A stretch of 64,000 bases of DNA from Oligoflexus sp. (GCF_035712445.1 NZ_DASTAT010000018.1:62001-126000), one strand, 5' to 3'; counted from the first letter of the stretch, positions 45,128-62,194 are shown. Notes: generated by a model not told the origin, from the sequence alone. Program-made: numbers and translations.

Positions 45128-45823
45128 ATGGCTAAGCGAGGTAAGAAGTATCGCGCAGCCCTCGCCAAAGTTGATCGTGAAAAAAATTACGATCTTCTCG
45201 AGGCCTGCAAACTCGTCAAGGAAACATCCTACTCCAAAATGGATGCCTCCGTCGACTTGGCTGTGAACCTGGGTGTAGACCCTCGTCACGCAGACCAAAA
45301 CCTTCGGGGTGCAACTGTCCTCCCCAACGGTCTTGGCAAGAAAGTTCGCATCGTTGTTTTCGCTAAAGGCGAAAAAGCTGCTGAAGCCAATGGACTTGGC
45401 GTCGATGCAGTGGGCGGTGATGACCTTGCCAAACGTATCACCGATGGCTGGCTCGACTTCGACCAGGTAATCGCAACCCCTGACATGATGGGCGTTGTCG
45501 GTAAGCTTGGTAAAGTTCTCGGTCCCCGCGGCCTGATGCCAAACCCAAAATTGGGCACAGTGACGTTTGAAGTTGAGAAAGCAGTTACTGAACTGCGCGC
45601 TGGTCGCGCCGAATACCGTGTGGACAAAGCCGGTATCGTGCACACCTCGATCGGTCGTTCCAACTTCACTCCTGAGGCGCTGGCAGAAAACGCCCGTACG
45701 ATCGTTGACACTTTGCTTCGCGCAAAGCCTTCGACCGCTAAGGGTACTTACCTGAAGAAGGTAACGCTGTCCGCAACGATGGGTCCTGGTGTTCGCGTCG
45801 ATACGACGCCCTTTAAGATTTAA
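45128..45823 (+). CDS. rplA: 50S ribosomal protein L1
   Basis: 231 aa. Signatures [37 protein letters not shown] and [17 protein letters not shown]1 forms the mobile stalk at the E site and often represses its own operon. It is 14 nt from rplJ, leaving no room for the usual L10 leader. Confidence 0.98.
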   Translation: MAKRGKKYRAALAKVDREKNYDLLEACKLVKETSYSKMDASVDLAVNLGVDPRHADQNLRGATVLPNGLGKKVRIVVFAKGEKAAEANGLGVDAVGGDDLAKRITDGWLDFDQVIATPDMMGVVGKLGKVLGPRGLMPNPKLGTVTFEVEKAVTELRAGRAEYRVDKAGIVHTSIGRSNFTPEALAENARTIVDTLLRAKPSTAKGTYLKKVTLSATMGPGVRVDTTPFKI

Positions 45824-45837
45824 GGGGGAAATCACAC

Positions 45838-46362
45838 ATGGATCGTAAACAGAAACAAGTGCTCCGCGAATCAGCCACAGCCCGATTCAAAAAATCGAAT
45901 GCTGTGATCGTCGCTGAATACCGTGGTCTCACGGTAGAAGAGCTGACCCAGCTGCGCGTGTCCCTGCGGCAAGCCAGTGCTGAATTCCGCGTGATCAAGA
46001 ACCGCATTGCCAAGAAAGCCATTGGCCTGGAAGTCCAGGAAATGGAAGGTCTCTCGAAGGCTCTTGTTGGCCCAGTAGGCGTGATCTGCGCTTACGGCGA
46101 CTCGGCTCAGGCGACCAAAGCTGCACTGAACTTTGAAAAGGATCATCCGAACTTCAAAGTGACTGCCGGCTACATGGAAGATGCGGCTCTGAGCAAGGCT
46201 CAGTTGCAGTCGATCGCCGATCTGCCCAGCAAGGAAGTGCTCCTTGGTCAGCTCGTCGGGACGCTCATCGCGCCTCATAGAGGGATCCTGGGCGTCTTGA
46301 ACGGCGTCAACCGCAATTTGGTTCAGGTTATTAACGCAATTAAAGATAAGAAAACATCTTAA
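45838..46362 (+). CDS. rplJ: 50S ribosomal protein L10
   Basis: 174 aa. SNAVIVAEYRGLTVEELTQL and FRVIKNRIAKKAI are diagnostic; the C-terminal helix binds L7/L12 dimers. AAGGGGGAA upstream of ATG. Confidence 0.97.
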   Translation: MDRKQKQVLRESATARFKKSNAVIVAEYRGLTVEELTQLRVSLRQASAEFRVIKNRIAKKAIGLEVQEMEGLSKALVGPVGVICAYGDSAQATKAALNFEKDHPNFKVTAGYMEDAALSKAQLQSIADLPSKEVLLGQLVGTLIAPHRGILGVLNGVNRNLVQVINAIKDKKTS

Positions 46363-46421
46363 TCCTAGGGCTTTCGTTTAAGTTCGAAGCTAGCTGGATG
46401 TGATTTGGGAGGAGAATTTTC

Positions 46422-46799
46422 ATGGCTAACGTGACAAAAGAACAAGTCGTTACTTTTCTTGAGAACCTGACTCTGCTGGAAGCTGCTGAGCTGGTAAAAG
46501 AGCTGGAAGAAAAATTCGGTGTAAGCGCTGCTGCACCTGTTGCTTTCGCTGCCGCTCCTGCCGCCGCTGCTGCTCCTGCTGAAGAAAAAGACGAATTCAC
46601 CGTCATTCTGAAAGACTCGGGCGACAAGAAAATCAACGTGATCAAAGAAATCCGCGCGATCACTGGTCTTGGCTTGAAAGAAGCTAAAGACCTCGTTGAA
46701 GGTGCACCTAAGGAAGTTAAAGCTAACGTTCCTAAGGAAGAAGCTGCCAAAATCAAGGCTACCCTTGAAGCAGCTGGCGCCAAGGTTGAGCTCAAGTAA
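46422..46799 (+). CDS. rplL: 50S ribosomal protein L7/L12
   Basis: 125 aa. N-terminal dimerisation helices ([20 protein letters not shown]), an Ala/Pro hinge (about 38-55), and the C-terminal domain with [20 protein letters not shown] and VEGAPKEVK. It recruits translation factors. GGGAGGAG lies upstream of ATG. A terminator hairpin follows at 46809. Confidence 0.98.
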   Translation: MANVTKEQVVTFLENLTLLEAAELVKELEEKFGVSAAAPVAFAAAPAAAAAPAEEKDEFTVILKDSGDKKINVIKEIRAITGLGLKEAKDLVEGAPKEVKANVPKEEAAKIKATLEAAGAKVELK

Positions 46800-46808
46800 T
46801 ATACAGAT

Positions 46809-46864
46809 CGGAAAGATGCAGCCAGCTAGTGAAAATTGGCAGGGCTCATCTTTCCGCTTTTTTA
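46809..46864 (+). terminator. Terminator or attenuator between rplL and rpoB
   Basis: CGGAAAGATG (46809-46818) pairs perfectly with CATCTTTCCG (46847-46856), followed by CTTTTTTATT. It matches the place of the E. coli rplL-rpoB attenuator, which lets part of the transcripts read through. Confidence 0.85.
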
Positions 46865-47370
46865 TTGCTTTGATTCCATATATCCTAACTTCCTTGAGGA
46901 TATGTGAAGTTGACGAATTTACGACGAATGAATTGCCGGTAGTCGAGTTGATCGACGCGGCCTAAGTTCGTTCGGAGATTCCTCAGCCCGTTTCATCGGA
47001 CACTAAATGCAAAAGGCTACCGCAACGTACGTGGAGGGTGTCTGCCTTTCACCTTTTATTCTCTCCGACGAGGTTGAGGATAGGCGGTACTTTTTGCCTT
47101 TTTGAGCCTAAAGGTTCTGTGACGACGGTTACAGGACCCTTCAGCGTCTGATGAAGCGAGTGACGGCGGACAGCAAACATTTCTTCGCCAGAGACATTAT
47201 TCGTAATCGCCCGGCTGCGGGGTTTCTCTCCCGAATCCGGCGTATAGCAGAGACTCTGTTTCTGTTAGCGGCATCGATGGGATAGCGCGGTTGCGGTGCC
47301 ACGCGAGAAGCCGGAAGTGCGGCCGGTTATTGCGTGGAAGAAAACGGGATTCCTTTCATAGGAGTGCTAA
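46865..47370 (+). other. Long structured non-coding leader before rpoB
   Basis: No convincing gene fits in these 506 nt. GCAAAA...TACCGC (47009-47023) can pair with GCGGTA...TTTTGC (47084-47097) and is followed by CCTTTTTGAG. A second hairpin GGTTCTGT/ACAGGACC lies at 47113-47138. The region may hold an rpoB promoter and an mRNA control structure. I found no clear -35/-10 pair. ATAGGAGT at the end is the rpoB ribosome-binding site. Confidence 0.5.
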
Positions 47371-50300
47371 ATGACCTCCCTCGCTTCCAGTTTTACACGT
47401 CCTCGAAAACGCTTTGAAAAAATTACCCCGGCAATCGACATACCTTACCTGATCGAGCTGCAGAAGAACAGTTATAACATGTTCTTGCAGGCGACCGAAC
47501 TTCCGCAAAATAGGAAGGCTGTGGGTCTGGAAGCCGTGTTTAACTCGGTGTTCCCGATCACTCACTTTGCTGAGACAGCATCGGTTGAATTCGTCAGCTA
47601 TTCGTTTGAAGAGCCCAAGTACACCGTGGACGAGTGCCGTCAGCGTGGTATGAGCTTCGCAGCTCCTCTTAAAGTCGTGATCCGACTGGTTGTCTGGGAC
47701 CTCGACAAAGAAACCAATGTCAAGTCCATCCGCGACGTCAAAGAGCAGGAAGTTTACTTCGGTGAAATCCCGCTGATGACTGACGATGGTACCTTTATTA
47801 TCAACGGAACTGAACGCGTTGTCGTATCGCAGCTGCATCGTTCGTCTGGTGTATTTTTTGACCATGACAAGGGACGCAATAGTGCATCCGGAAAGCTGCT
47901 CTACACGGCTCGCGTGATTCCTTATCGCGGCAGCTGGCTCGACTTCGAGTTCGACTCCAAGGACATCCTTTATCTCCGTATCGACCGTCGTCGTAAGATG
48001 CACGGCACGATCCTTCTGAAAGCTCTCGGTTACACCGACCAGCAGCTTTTGGACCGTTTCTATAAGAAAGAACTGGTTCGTATTCGTGAAGGCAAGCTCG
48101 AGAAAAAACTGAACTACGAAATCCTTCGTGGTCAGAGAGCTTTGACCGACCTCGTGGATCCGGCGACCGGCAAAGTCCTGGTGAAAAAAGGTCGTCGTAT
48201 CTCCGTCGGCGCTATTCGCCAGATGGAGCAGGCCGGTATCGAGTACGTGGCCATGGAACAGGATGAACTCGTCGGAAAAATCACCGCCGAAGACATCCTC
48301 GACAAGTCTGACAAAGCTATCGTTCCTCTGAATACCGAACTCGGTCTTGAGCATCTGGAAAAGATGATCAAAGCCGGCGTGAAGGAATTCTCGGTTCTCT
48401 TCATCGACGGTGTGAACGCGGATGCTTCCTTCCGGAATACGCTCGTATCCGACAAGATCGAGACCAAGGAAGACGCCATCCTCGAAATTTACAAGCGTAT
48501 GCGTCCGGGCGATCCCCCAACGATCGAACCAGCGACTTCGCTGTTTGATAACCTCTTCTTCAACCCCGACCGCTACGATTTGAGCGCCGTGGGTCGTATG
48601 AAGCTGAATCAGAAACTCGGCCTGGATATTCCTTTGGAAACCAGAACGCTGACCAAGGAAGACATTCTGCGGACAGTCGAGTATCTGATCGGTCTGAAAA
48701 ATGAAAAAGGCCAGATCGATGATATTGATAACCTGAGTAACCGCCGCGTCCGCGCTGTCGGTGAGCTTTTGGAAAACCAATACCGCATCGGTCTCCTTCG
48801 TATTGAACGCGCTATCCGCGAACGCCTCCAACTGGGCGACGTGGATACGCTTCTGCCCCACGATTTCGTGAACAATAAGCCGGCTTCGGCTGTTGTGAAG
48901 GAATTCTTCGGCAGTTCGCAGCTCAGCCAGTTCATGGACCAGACCAACCCCCTCTCGGAAGTCACGCACAAGCGTCGTCTTTCCGCTCTGGGGCCGGGCG
49001 GTTTGAGCCGTGAGCGCGCTGGCTTCGAAGTCCGCGACGTTCACCCGACTCACTACGGCCGTATCTGTCCGATCGAGACGCCTGAAGGTCCGAACATCGG
49101 TCTGATTTCATCCCTCGCTTCGTATGCGAAAGTGAATGATTACGGCTTTATCGAAACCCCGTTCCGCAGTCTGACTGAGGAAAGCGGTGGCAAGAATAAG
49201 GTTCGCTATTATTCCGCAGCCGAAGAGCATCAGGACCATGTGATCGCCCAGGCGAGTAACATCCAGTCCGAGGAAGAGTTCGTTTATGCGCGCCGCGCCG
49301 GTGAATCCGAGATCGTGCGTGCGGAAGAAGCCGACCTGATGGACGTGTCCACCAGCCAGCTCGTATCGGTCGCTGCAAACCTGATTCCGTTCCTGCAGAA
49401 TGACGATGCGAACCGCGCTTTGATGGGTTCGAACATGCAGCGGCAGGCCGTGCCTCTCCTGAAGACCCGTGCGCCACTCGTTGGTACCGGGATGGAGCGG
49501 ATCGTTGCCCGTGACTCCGGTGCCACCATCGTTGCAAAACGTGATGGTCTGGTCGTGGCGGTTGACGCTGAACGTATCGTCATCAAAACCGAGGACAACA
49601 GCGGCAACCTTACGGAAGTCGGTGCCGAGGTTGATATTTACAAGCTTGAGAAAAACAAGCGTTCGAACGTCGATACCTGTATCAACCAGAAGCCGATCGT
49701 CGTCAAAGGCGAGACGGTGAAGAAGGGTGATATCATCGCCGACGGTTTCGCCACCGAAATGGGTGAGCTGGCTCTGGGCCAAAACGTGGTCGTAGCCTTC
49801 ATGCCCTGGAGTGGTTACAACTTTGAGGACTCCATCCTCATCTCCGAGCGCGTTGTTAAGGAAGACCTTTATACTTCGATCCACATTCAGGAATTCGAAT
49901 GTATCTCCCGCGACACCAAACTGGGTCAGGAAGAGATCACCTCCGATATCCCGAACGTCGGTGAAGAAGCTCTCAGAAACCTGGATGAAGCCGGTATCAT
50001 CCGCATCGGTGCTGATGTGAAGCCGAACGACCTGCTCGTCGGTAAAATCACGCCGAAAGGTGAGACCCAGCTGACGCCGGAAGAAAAACTTCTCCGCGCG
50101 ATCTTCGGTGAAAAAGCCGGTGACGTCCGTGATACCTCGCTGCGCGTGCCACCCGGTGTGGTCGGTACTGTGATCGGTGCGAAAGTCTATGCCCGTGAAG
50201 GTGCTGTGAAAGACGCCCGCTCGCTGCAGATCGAGGAAGAAGAAATTTCCCGTTTGCGGAAGGACGAAAGCGACCGTATCTCCATCATCAAGGACTCGGC

Positions 50301-51498
50301 AGCCCGTAAGATCGTGAAGATCGTGGCTGGTGAGACTTTGGCTGGTGAAATCCGCGGCCGTGATGGTGGAACCATCGCGACGTCGGGAACGGTTCTGACT
50401 GCCGACTTCCTCAATAACCTTGACTACATCTACTGGGAACATCTGGCTGTTAAAGACGCCCAGAAGAACTCCACCCTGACGAAAGTCGTGGAGAGCCTGC
50501 GCGAGAAGATCAACCTCATCCGTTTCATGACGGAAGAGCAGATCAAGAAAGTTCGCAAGGGCGACGAGCTGCCTCCTGGCGTGATCAAGATGGTGAAGGT
50601 CTATGTCGCGATCAAGCGTAAGCTTCAGGTCGGTGATAAGATGGCCGGTCGCCACGGTAACAAAGGTGTGGTGTCCCGTATTCTGCCTGAAGAAGACATG
50701 CCCTTCCTGACTGATGGCCGCCCTGTTGATATCGTGTTGAACCCGCTTGGTGTTCCTTCGCGTATGAACGTCGGTCAGATTCTGGAAACCCACTTGGGTT
50801 GGGCTGCCAAAGGCTTGGGCGAGAAGCTCCAGACCTTTATCGAGCAGAGCATCAATCGTCCTGAAATCGAGAAGTTCATCTTCTCCATCTGGGACGATGC
50901 CGAGACTCGCGAATTCGTGAAGTCCTGCTCGGATGAAGAACTCATGACCTTCGTGCGGAAATACCGCGAAGGTGTCCATCTCGCGAATCCCGTCTTTGAC
51001 GGTGCTGGCGAAGAAGACATCAAGCGTTACCTGGAACTGGCCGGTCTCGACGCCGATGGCCAGAGCGACCTTTACGATGGTCGTACCGGTAACAAGTTTG
51101 ATAACCGCGTGACGGTTGGCGTGATGTACGTGTTGAAACTCCACCACTTGGTTGACGAGAAGATCCACGCACGTTCGATTGGTCCATACTCTCTCGTTAC
51201 TCAGCAGCCCCTCGGCGGTAAAGCGCAGTTCGGTGGTCAGCGTCTGGGTGAGATGGAAGTGTGGGCGATGGAAGCTTACGGTGCAGCGAATACTCTGCAA
51301 GAGTTCCTGACAGTGAAGTCCGATGACGTGCTGGGCCGGACCCGTATGTACGAGTCCATCGTGAAAGGCCAGAACATGATGATGCCAGGTCTCCCCGAGA
51401 GCTTTAACGTTCTCGTGAAAGAACTTCAGTCCTTGGCGCTTGATGTGAACCTGATCCGCGATGATCAGGAAATTGGTCTTGAGAGCTTCACCCAGTAA
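47371..51498 (+). CDS. rpoB: RNA polymerase beta subunit
   Basis: 1375 aa. The rifampicin region (about 510-560) reads [20 protein letters not shown] then [20 protein letters not shown], the wild-type sensitive form. Later motifs include [35 protein letters not shown] and the end [20 protein letters not shown]. It forms with beta' the active-site cleft. ATAGGAGTG lies upstream of ATG. Confidence 0.99.
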   Translation: MTSLASSFTRPRKRFEKITPAIDIPYLIELQKNSYNMFLQATELPQNRKAVGLEAVFNSVFPITHFAETASVEFVSYSFEEPKYTVDECRQRGMSFAAPLKVVIRLVVWDLDKETNVKSIRDVKEQEVYFGEIPLMTDDGTFIINGTERVVVSQLHRSSGVFFDHDKGRNSASGKLLYTARVIPYRGSWLDFEFDSKDILYLRIDRRRKMHGTILLKALGYTDQQLLDRFYKKELVRIREGKLEKKLNYEILRGQRALTDLVDPATGKVLVKKGRRISVGAIRQMEQAGIEYVAMEQDELVGKITAEDILDKSDKAIVPLNTELGLEHLEKMIKAGVKEFSVLFIDGVNADASFRNTLVSDKIETKEDAILEIYKRMRPGDPPTIEPATSLFDNLFFNPDRYDLSAVGRMKLNQKLGLDIPLETRTLTKEDILRTVEYLIGLKNEKGQIDDIDNLSNRRVRAVGELLENQYRIGLLRIERAIRERLQLGDVDTLLPHDFVNNKPASAVVKEFFGSSQLSQFMDQTNPLSEVTHKRRLSALGPGGLSRERAGFEVRDVHPTHYGRICPIETPEGPNIGLISSLASYAKVNDYGFIETPFRSLTEESGGKNKVRYYSAAEEHQDHVIAQASNIQSEEEFVYARRAGESEIVRAEEADLMDVSTSQLVSVAANLIPFLQNDDANRALMGSNMQRQAVPLLKTRAPLVGTGMERIVARDSGATIVAKRDGLVVAVDAERIVIKTEDNSGNLTEVGAEVDIYKLEKNKRSNVDTCINQKPIVVKGETVKKGDIIADGFATEMGELALGQNVVVAFMPWSGYNFEDSILISERVVKEDLYTSIHIQEFECISRDTKLGQEEITSDIPNVGEEALRNLDEAGIIRIGADVKPNDLLVGKITPKGETQLTPEEKLLRAIFGEKAGDVRDTSLRVPPGVVGTVIGAKVYAREGAVKDARSLQIEEEEISRLRKDESDRISIIKDSAARKIVKIVAGETLAGEIRGRDGGTIATSGTVLTADFLNNLDYIYWEHLAVKDAQKNSTLTKVVESLREKINLIRFMTEEQIKKVRKGDELPPGVIKMVKVYVAIKRKLQVGDKMAGRHGNKGVVSRILPEEDMPFLTDGRPVDIVLNPLGVPSRMNVGQILETHLGWAAKGLGEKLQTFIEQSINRPEIEKFIFSIWDDAETREFVKSCSDEELMTFVRKYREGVHLANPVFDGAGEEDIKRYLELAGLDADGQSDLYDGRTGNKFDNRVTVGVMYVLKLHHLVDEKIHARSIGPYSLVTQQPLGGKAQFGGQRLGEMEVWAMEAYGAANTLQEFLTVKSDDVLGRTRMYESIVKGQNMMMPGLPESFNVLVKELQSLALDVNLIRDDQEIGLESFTQ

Positions 51499-51563
51499 TC
51501 ACCGAACATGGTACTCCAGGTCATTGACCTGGGGTTTCGTCCGTCCTCATGGAGGTAACTCAC

Positions 51564-55693
<4,130 letters not shown>

Positions 55694-55697
<4 letters not shown>

Positions 55698-55800
55698 TGT
55701 AACCGCGTCCCCCTTCGGGGATGACGGAGTGGAAGGGTCGCCTCTTAGGGGGTGACCCTTTGCTACGTCATCTCCCCACATCACGTCAGCCCCGAAGGGG
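55694..55800 (+). other. Complex inverted-repeat structure overlapping the rpoC stop
   Basis: GTGATGT (55694-55700, including the stop codon) pairs with ACATCAC (55778-55784). Inside it GGGGATGACG (55717-55726) pairs with CGTCATCTCCCC (55766-55777) and AAGGGTC (55733-55739) with GACCCTT (55754-55760). A competing pairing joins CCCCTTCGGGG (55710-55720) with CCCCGAAGGGG (55790-55800). No T-run follows until 55825, so it looks like an mRNA-processing or control element rather than a plain terminator. Confidence 0.55.
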
Positions 55801-56069
55801 CCCGACGCAGGATCGTGGATCTCCCCTTTTGTTTTTCCTTAAAACCAGCAATAACTCTTGCCTTCCGGCCTCCAGATTGGTACTGATACTAGCCTCGCGT
55901 GTGGTTAAATCCAGCGAATGCCGCAGTGCATTCAAAGGGCGCCGTGAGATCCGGTGCTGACGGATGAGCAGATTTAGCGAGGTCAGAGCGTCAGAGTAGC
56001 AACGCAAGGCCCCGCAGCGATCAATCAAATTAGTTCGCAATCAGGCGAAAGCAGTAAGGATAAGAAAGC

Positions 56070-56444
56070 ATGCCAACGATCAATCAGATCATCGCCAAAG
56101 GAAGAACGGTTCAGAAGAACCGGACGAAAGCTCCTGCGTTGAAGGGTTGCCCCCAGAAGCGTGGCGTTTGCACCCGCGTTTACACCACAACTCCCAAGAA
56201 GCCTAACTCCGCTCTTCGGAAAGTTGCTCGTGTACGCTTGACCAACGGCGTTGAAGTCACTTCTTACATCGGTGGTGAAGGCCACAACCTCCAGGAGCAC
56301 AGTGTGGTTCTGGTCCGCGGTGGTAAAGTGAAAGACTTGCCTGGTGTGCGTTATCACATCGTACGCGGCTCCCTCGACTGCTCGGGCGTGAACGCTCGTC
56401 GTCAAGGTCGCTCGAAGTACGGCGCGAAAAGACCAAAAGCCTAA
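56070..56444 (+). CDS. rpsL: 30S ribosomal protein S12
   Basis: 124 aa. [20 protein letters not shown] and [18 protein letters not shown] contain the Lys residues whose change gives streptomycin resistance; they are wild type here. S12 monitors decoding. 372 nt of non-coding sequence, including the 55.7 kb structure, separate it from rpoC. A GATAAGA-type weak site precedes ATG. Confidence 0.99.
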   Translation: MPTINQIIAKGRTVQKNRTKAPALKGCPQKRGVCTRVYTTTPKKPNSALRKVARVRLTNGVEVTSYIGGEGHNLQEHSVVLVRGGKVKDLPGVRYHIVRGSLDCSGVNARRQGRSKYGAKRPKA

Positions 56445-56483
56445 TTAACCACATCAGCTGTATCAGCATTGGAGTGAAGTAGT

Positions 56484-56951
56484 ATGGCACGTCGCCACAC
56501 CGCAGAGAAACGGGCGGTCCTTCCGGATCCCGTTTTTAAAGATGAAGTCGTTACAAAATTCATCAACAGCATGATGAAGCATGGCAAGAAAGCTGCCGCT
56601 GAGAAAGCTTTCTACGGCGCCATGGAAGAAATTACTAAGCAAGGCAACGATCCTATCGAGACCTTCAAGACGGCTCTCGATAACGCCAAGCCTATGCTGG
56701 AAGTTAAGTCCCGCCGCGTCGGTGGTTCGAACTACCAGGTACCAGTCGAGATTCGCCCTGAGCGCCGTCAGGCCCTGGCGATCCGTTGGCTGATCGAATT
56801 TGCACGTGGTCGTAGCGGTCGCAGCATGCGCGAGCGCCTCGCCGGTGAAATTCTGGATGCCGCCAACAAGCGTGGCGCAACCATCAAGCGTCGTGAAGAC
56901 GTTCATAAGATGGCTGAAGCGAACAAGGCGTTCGCGCATTATCGCTGGTAA
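56484..56951 (+). CDS. rpsG: 30S ribosomal protein S7
   Basis: 155 aa. Typical [16 protein letters not shown] start, [40 protein letters not shown] and the end AHYRW. It nucleates assembly of the 30S head. GGAGTGAAG lies upstream of ATG. 39 nt from rpsL; a strong terminator follows. Confidence 0.99.
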   Translation: MARRHTAEKRAVLPDPVFKDEVVTKFINSMMKHGKKAAAEKAFYGAMEEITKQGNDPIETFKTALDNAKPMLEVKSRRVGGSNYQVPVEIRPERRQALAIRWLIEFARGRSGRSMRERLAGEILDAANKRGATIKRREDVHKMAEANKAFAHYRW

Positions 56952-56971
56952 GAAACGAAAAAAGTTGATTA

Positions 56972-57023
56972 AACTGTTCGCAAGTTTTGGCCCCGCTTTG
57001 GGGGCCAGCGAACAGTTTTTTTA
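56972..57023 (+). terminator. Strong terminator between rpsG and fusA
   Basis: AACTGTTCGC (56972-56981) pairs perfectly with GCGAACAGTT (57008-57017). An inner GGCCCC/GGGGCC stem (56989-57006) lies inside and seven T follow. fusA therefore needs read-through or its own promoter, unlike the E. coli str operon. Confidence 0.85.
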
Positions 57024-57055
57024 TTTCCAGAATCCAAGCCGAGCCGAGAAAACTT

Positions 57056-59131
<2,076 letters not shown>

Positions 59132-59135
59132 GAGA

Positions 59136-59164
59136 TTGACAACCCGGTCCGCTCCCGATAGAAA
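59136..59164 (+). promoter_or_regulatory. Promoter of tRNA-Val
   Basis: TTGACA (59136-59141), 17-nt spacer, TAGAAA (59159-59164). It starts 5 nt after the fusA stop and would initiate about 8 nt before the tRNA. Confidence 0.65.
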
Positions 59165-59178
59165 AGGTGCTCCTGCGA

Positions 59179-59255
59179 GGGATTGTAGCTCAGTTGGTTA
59201 GAGCGCTACGTTGACATCGTAGAGGTCCCCAGTTCGAGTCTGGGCAGTCCCACCA
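59179..59255 (+). tRNA. tRNA-Val(GAC)
   Basis: 77 nt. Acceptor GGGATTG / CAGTCCC, anticodon GAC in GTTGACAT, T-loop AGTTCGAGTCT, encoded CCA. Confidence 0.98.
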
Positions 59256-59282
59256 TCAGGATCTCTCTTGAAAAAGAGAAAC

Positions 59283-59317
59283 AAAAAAAGCGAAGCCATG
59301 AGTGCTTCGCTTTTTTG
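59283..59317 (+). terminator. Bidirectional terminator of tRNA-Val and ftsY
   Basis: AAAAAAAGCGAAGC pairs with GCTTCGCTTTTTT across the loop CATGAGT. A-run on one side and T-run on the other let it serve both converging genes. Confidence 0.85.
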
Positions 59318-59360
59318 TTTGGGCCTTGAAACAAGGCCCAGACGACGAGGACAACAAGGC

Positions 59361-60551
59361 TTATGCGAAAAGGGATTCCGCAAAATCCTGAGCCGAAAAT
59401 TCCTTCAGGTCCTTGGCCTTCTCACCGACACCGATATAGCGAATGGGCAGTTTAAACTTCTGTTTGATGCCGATAATCACGCCGCCCTTGGCCGTTCCAT
59501 CGAGTTTGGTCACCACGAGTCCGGTCAGCTTCACGAGCTCACCAAAAGCCTTCACCTGCTGCACCGCGTTCTGTCCCGTGGTGGCATCAATCACGAGCCA
59601 GGTTTCATGCGGGGCGTCCGGCATTTCCTTGGCAATCACGCGCTTGACCTTGGCCAGTTCGTCCATGAGTTCGGTCTTGCTATGCAGACGGCCGGCGGTA
59701 TCAATCAAAAGGACATCGACGCCGCGGGCCTTGGCGGCCTTGACAGCATCAAAGGCCACGGATGCAGGATCGGCGCCTTGCTGATGCTTGATGACGGGAA
59801 CGCCGATGCGATCGCCCCAGACCTGCAGCTGCTCAATGGCCGCCGCACGGAAAGTATCCGCTGCACACAGGAGGACGGACTTGCCTTCCGCCACATAACG
59901 GGCCGCCAATTTCCCAATGCTGGTGGTTTTGCCGACACCGTTCACGCCGACCACCAGAATGACAAAAGGTCCTTCTGTAGGTTTATTGAGAGCCGTGTCC
60001 TCTGTGCCCTGCATGGATTCGGTGATGGCCTGCTTCAGTTCAGTTGAGATGACAGCCCAATCCGGTGCCGTGCTCTGCCCGCCGAAGCGTTTGCGGAGCC
60101 TATCCACAAGATGATCGGCAGTTTCCACGCCCAAATCGCTGCGAAACAGGACTTCGTGGACCTGCTCCAGCGTCTGGTCGTCCAGCTTCTGCCCACCGAG
60201 CAATCGGGAAAGGTTATCTTTCAAATGGGAACGGGTTTTGCTTAGACCTTCTCGGAGTCGCTCAAGCCAGGATGCCTGATTATCCCTCCGAATCTCCGCC
60301 AGTTCTTCTGCTTCCCTCTCAACCTCAATGACCTCTTCCTTCCTGGCTTCGGGAACGACCGGCACCTCTTCGGTGCGTGGACGTTCTTCCGCGCGAGGTG
60401 GCGTGGGTTTTTCCATGAAACGACGCAGGAAGAAGAAAGCAATCAGGAGCGTGACGAGTATGACGGCCGACGCGATCATGTCCCAGGGCAATCCCTCGGG
60501 GACTTCAGTCGGAACGGTTTGCGCGTAAAGTGTCGGAATAATGTTCAGCAT
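59361..60551 (-). CDS. ftsY: Signal recognition particle receptor FtsY
   Basis: 396 aa from ATG; a GTG one codon earlier is possible. An N-terminal membrane segment (about 24-43, MIASAVILVTLLIAFFFL) is followed by an acidic linker of about 45 residues. NG domain: helices LRKRFGG, G1 GVNGVGKTTSIGKLA, CAADTFRAAAIEQL, DTAGRLHSKTELM, and TKLDGTAKGGVIIGI. It docks the SRP-ribosome complex on SecYEG. The membrane anchor is common in delta-type bacteria, while E. coli FtsY has none of this form. Confidence 0.96.
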   Translation of the reverse strand: MLNIIPTLYAQTVPTEVPEGLPWDMIASAVILVTLLIAFFFLRRFMEKPTPPRAEERPRTEEVPVVPEARKEEVIEVEREAEELAEIRRDNQASWLERLREGLSKTRSHLKDNLSRLLGGQKLDDQTLEQVHEVLFRSDLGVETADHLVDRLRKRFGGQSTAPDWAVISTELKQAITESMQGTEDTALNKPTEGPFVILVVGVNGVGKTTSIGKLAARYVAEGKSVLLCAADTFRAAAIEQLQVWGDRIGVPVIKHQQGADPASVAFDAVKAAKARGVDVLLIDTAGRLHSKTELMDELAKVKRVIAKEMPDAPHETWLVIDATTGQNAVQQVKAFGELVKLTGLVVTKLDGTAKGGVIIGIKQKFKLPIRYIGVGEKAKDLKEFSAQDFAESLFA

Positions 60552-60687
60552 CACTCGAAATCCTATCCTTCCATTTTTGTTTCCGCGGACGGCCCAACGT
60601 GTTTCCCAAGGCCGCCGGCGAATGGGCGTTTCATACTAGCGGGATTTGGGTTAAAACTATAGCGAGAATCAAGTTTCCGGAGCATCC

Positions 60688-61362
60688 ATGACCAGGGTCT
60701 TGTCCATACTGCTCATCCTTGGCTGCGCGCTCATTTCTCATGGTTTGCATGCGCAGGAAGTTACTGAGCCTTTGATACGCCCTGAGCTGCCCCGCGAATG
60801 GAGCCGGGCTGTCCGCGGTTTTCGCCGCGAGCATAATTTCTCTGTCAGTTACGGCTATGTCGTCAGCCGCTGGAAGGGTCACCTGACCGACAGCACGGAC
60901 ATCTTTTCCTTTGCGAACGAAGGGCATCAGGCGCGGATATCGTACGCCTTTCATCTGCCGCTTGTGGGTGGCCTCGGATATTACCTGGGAACGCAGACCA
61001 GCGCGCTGATGTCCCAAAGCTCACGCGAGAGCGAGGGCGGCGAGATCAGCTATGGACTTCCCGGACTCAATGTCGGTCTGATCGTGAATCTGTCGGATCG
61101 CGTTCGCCTCGCATCCGGCCTAGAGCTTGGCTGGCATCGGATTGAGAAACTTGGACTGCCGGAAAGGTTTGAACGAAAAAGGATCAGCGTCACCGGAGAA
61201 ACGCAGACCTGGAACGGGCAGATTGATTACTTCTATGAGTTATCCTGGGCCGTCCAGCTTACTTACGAATCGTCAGAACTTACTTACAATTCGAAAGAAA
61301 GCCTGGCGCTCCGTAAACTCTCCCGCAGCTGGAGCCTGGGAATTCTTAAACATCTGATCTAA
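60688..61362 (+). CDS. Putative outer-membrane beta-barrel protein
   Basis: 224 aa with signal peptide MTRVLSILLILGCALISHGL (cleaved after HAQ or nearby). Alternating strands such as NFSVSYGYVVSRWKG, GYYLGTQTSALM, NVGLIVNLSDRVRLASGLEL and WAVQLTYESSELTY fit an 8-stranded barrel. No family recognised. It diverges from ftsY across a 136-nt spacer. Confidence 0.7.
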   Translation: MTRVLSILLILGCALISHGLHAQEVTEPLIRPELPREWSRAVRGFRREHNFSVSYGYVVSRWKGHLTDSTDIFSFANEGHQARISYAFHLPLVGGLGYYLGTQTSALMSQSSRESEGGEISYGLPGLNVGLIVNLSDRVRLASGLELGWHRIEKLGLPERFERKRISVTGETQTWNGQIDYFYELSWAVQLTYESSELTYNSKESLALRKLSRSWSLGILKHLI

Positions 61363-61504
61363 ACCTCCCTAAGGCTGCAAAAGTCGTGTATATTTGGTCG
61401 ATCGCAGAAGCAGCTCATTTTGGGCCAGGAGGGGCCGAAGGTATGTGTATCTTCTTTTTAGTGGCAAGAATCCAGCTAGAGAAATTCATGCTGGGAGGCC
61501 CCAA

Positions 61505-62194
61505 GTGCGAGCCCTGATTGCCACAACACTGAGTCTGAACCTGCTAGCCTGTGGCGCAGCTCAAAACAAGCGTTCGATCGATGAGAATCGAAGCCAGAAC
61601 GCAAACGTCATCCAGTCCGCCGAAGGCCCTTTTCACAGCCTTACCGGATGGACGGAAAAAGTAAATTACTACATTGATGATACGGCTCCCGATGCCGTGG
61701 TCGAAGCCGGCATCAAGGCGGCTGAAACCTGGAACGATGCCATGGGTCGCGAAGTTTTAACCTTCACCGGCGTTGCCAGGATGCCCCGCGGTGACGAACT
61801 TTATTCCAGTCTCGATGATACCTACACCATGGTTTACTTCGAGAAAAACTGGAAGAACACCACAGGCAAAGCCGACACCACCCTGGCCACCACGGTCTGG
61901 GAAAATGCCAACGGCTCTGATCGCATCATCAAAGGCGATGTGATCCTGAACGGTGAGACCTATCATTTCTGCGATGCCATGGACGTGACGCGGAATATCG
62001 GTGAAAACCTTGATATCGTCGATGCGCAAACAGTCCTCGTCCATGAGTTCGGTCATCTGCTGGGCCTCGATCATGTGGACGTCGATGAAGATCCTGAATC
62101 GGTGATGCACGCGAAAACCTATATCGGTCCCAACATGAGCTTCCGTTCCCTGAGCAATGGTGACGTCAGCAACATTCGTCAGGTTTACGATTAA
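61505..62194 (+). CDS. Matrixin-like zinc metalloprotease lipoprotein
   Basis: 229 aa from a GTG with GGGAGG 6 nt upstream. Signal peptide ends LLAC (Cys15). Residues about 45-229 resemble M10-type metzincins: VNYYIDD strand, the zinc site VHEFGHLLGLDHVDV (three His and catalytic Glu, about 180-192), and VMHAKTY with the Met-turn (about 203). No propeptide cysteine switch is seen. Expected to cleave proteins at the cell surface or in the periplasm. Confidence 0.88.
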   Translation: MRALIATTLSLNLLACGAAQNKRSIDENRSQNANVIQSAEGPFHSLTGWTEKVNYYIDDTAPDAVVEAGIKAAETWNDAMGREVLTFTGVARMPRGDELYSSLDDTYTMVYFEKNWKNTTGKADTTLATTVWENANGSDRIIKGDVILNGETYHFCDAMDVTRNIGENLDIVDAQTVLVHEFGHLLGLDHVDVDEDPESVMHAKTYIGPNMSFRSLSNGDVSNIRQVYD

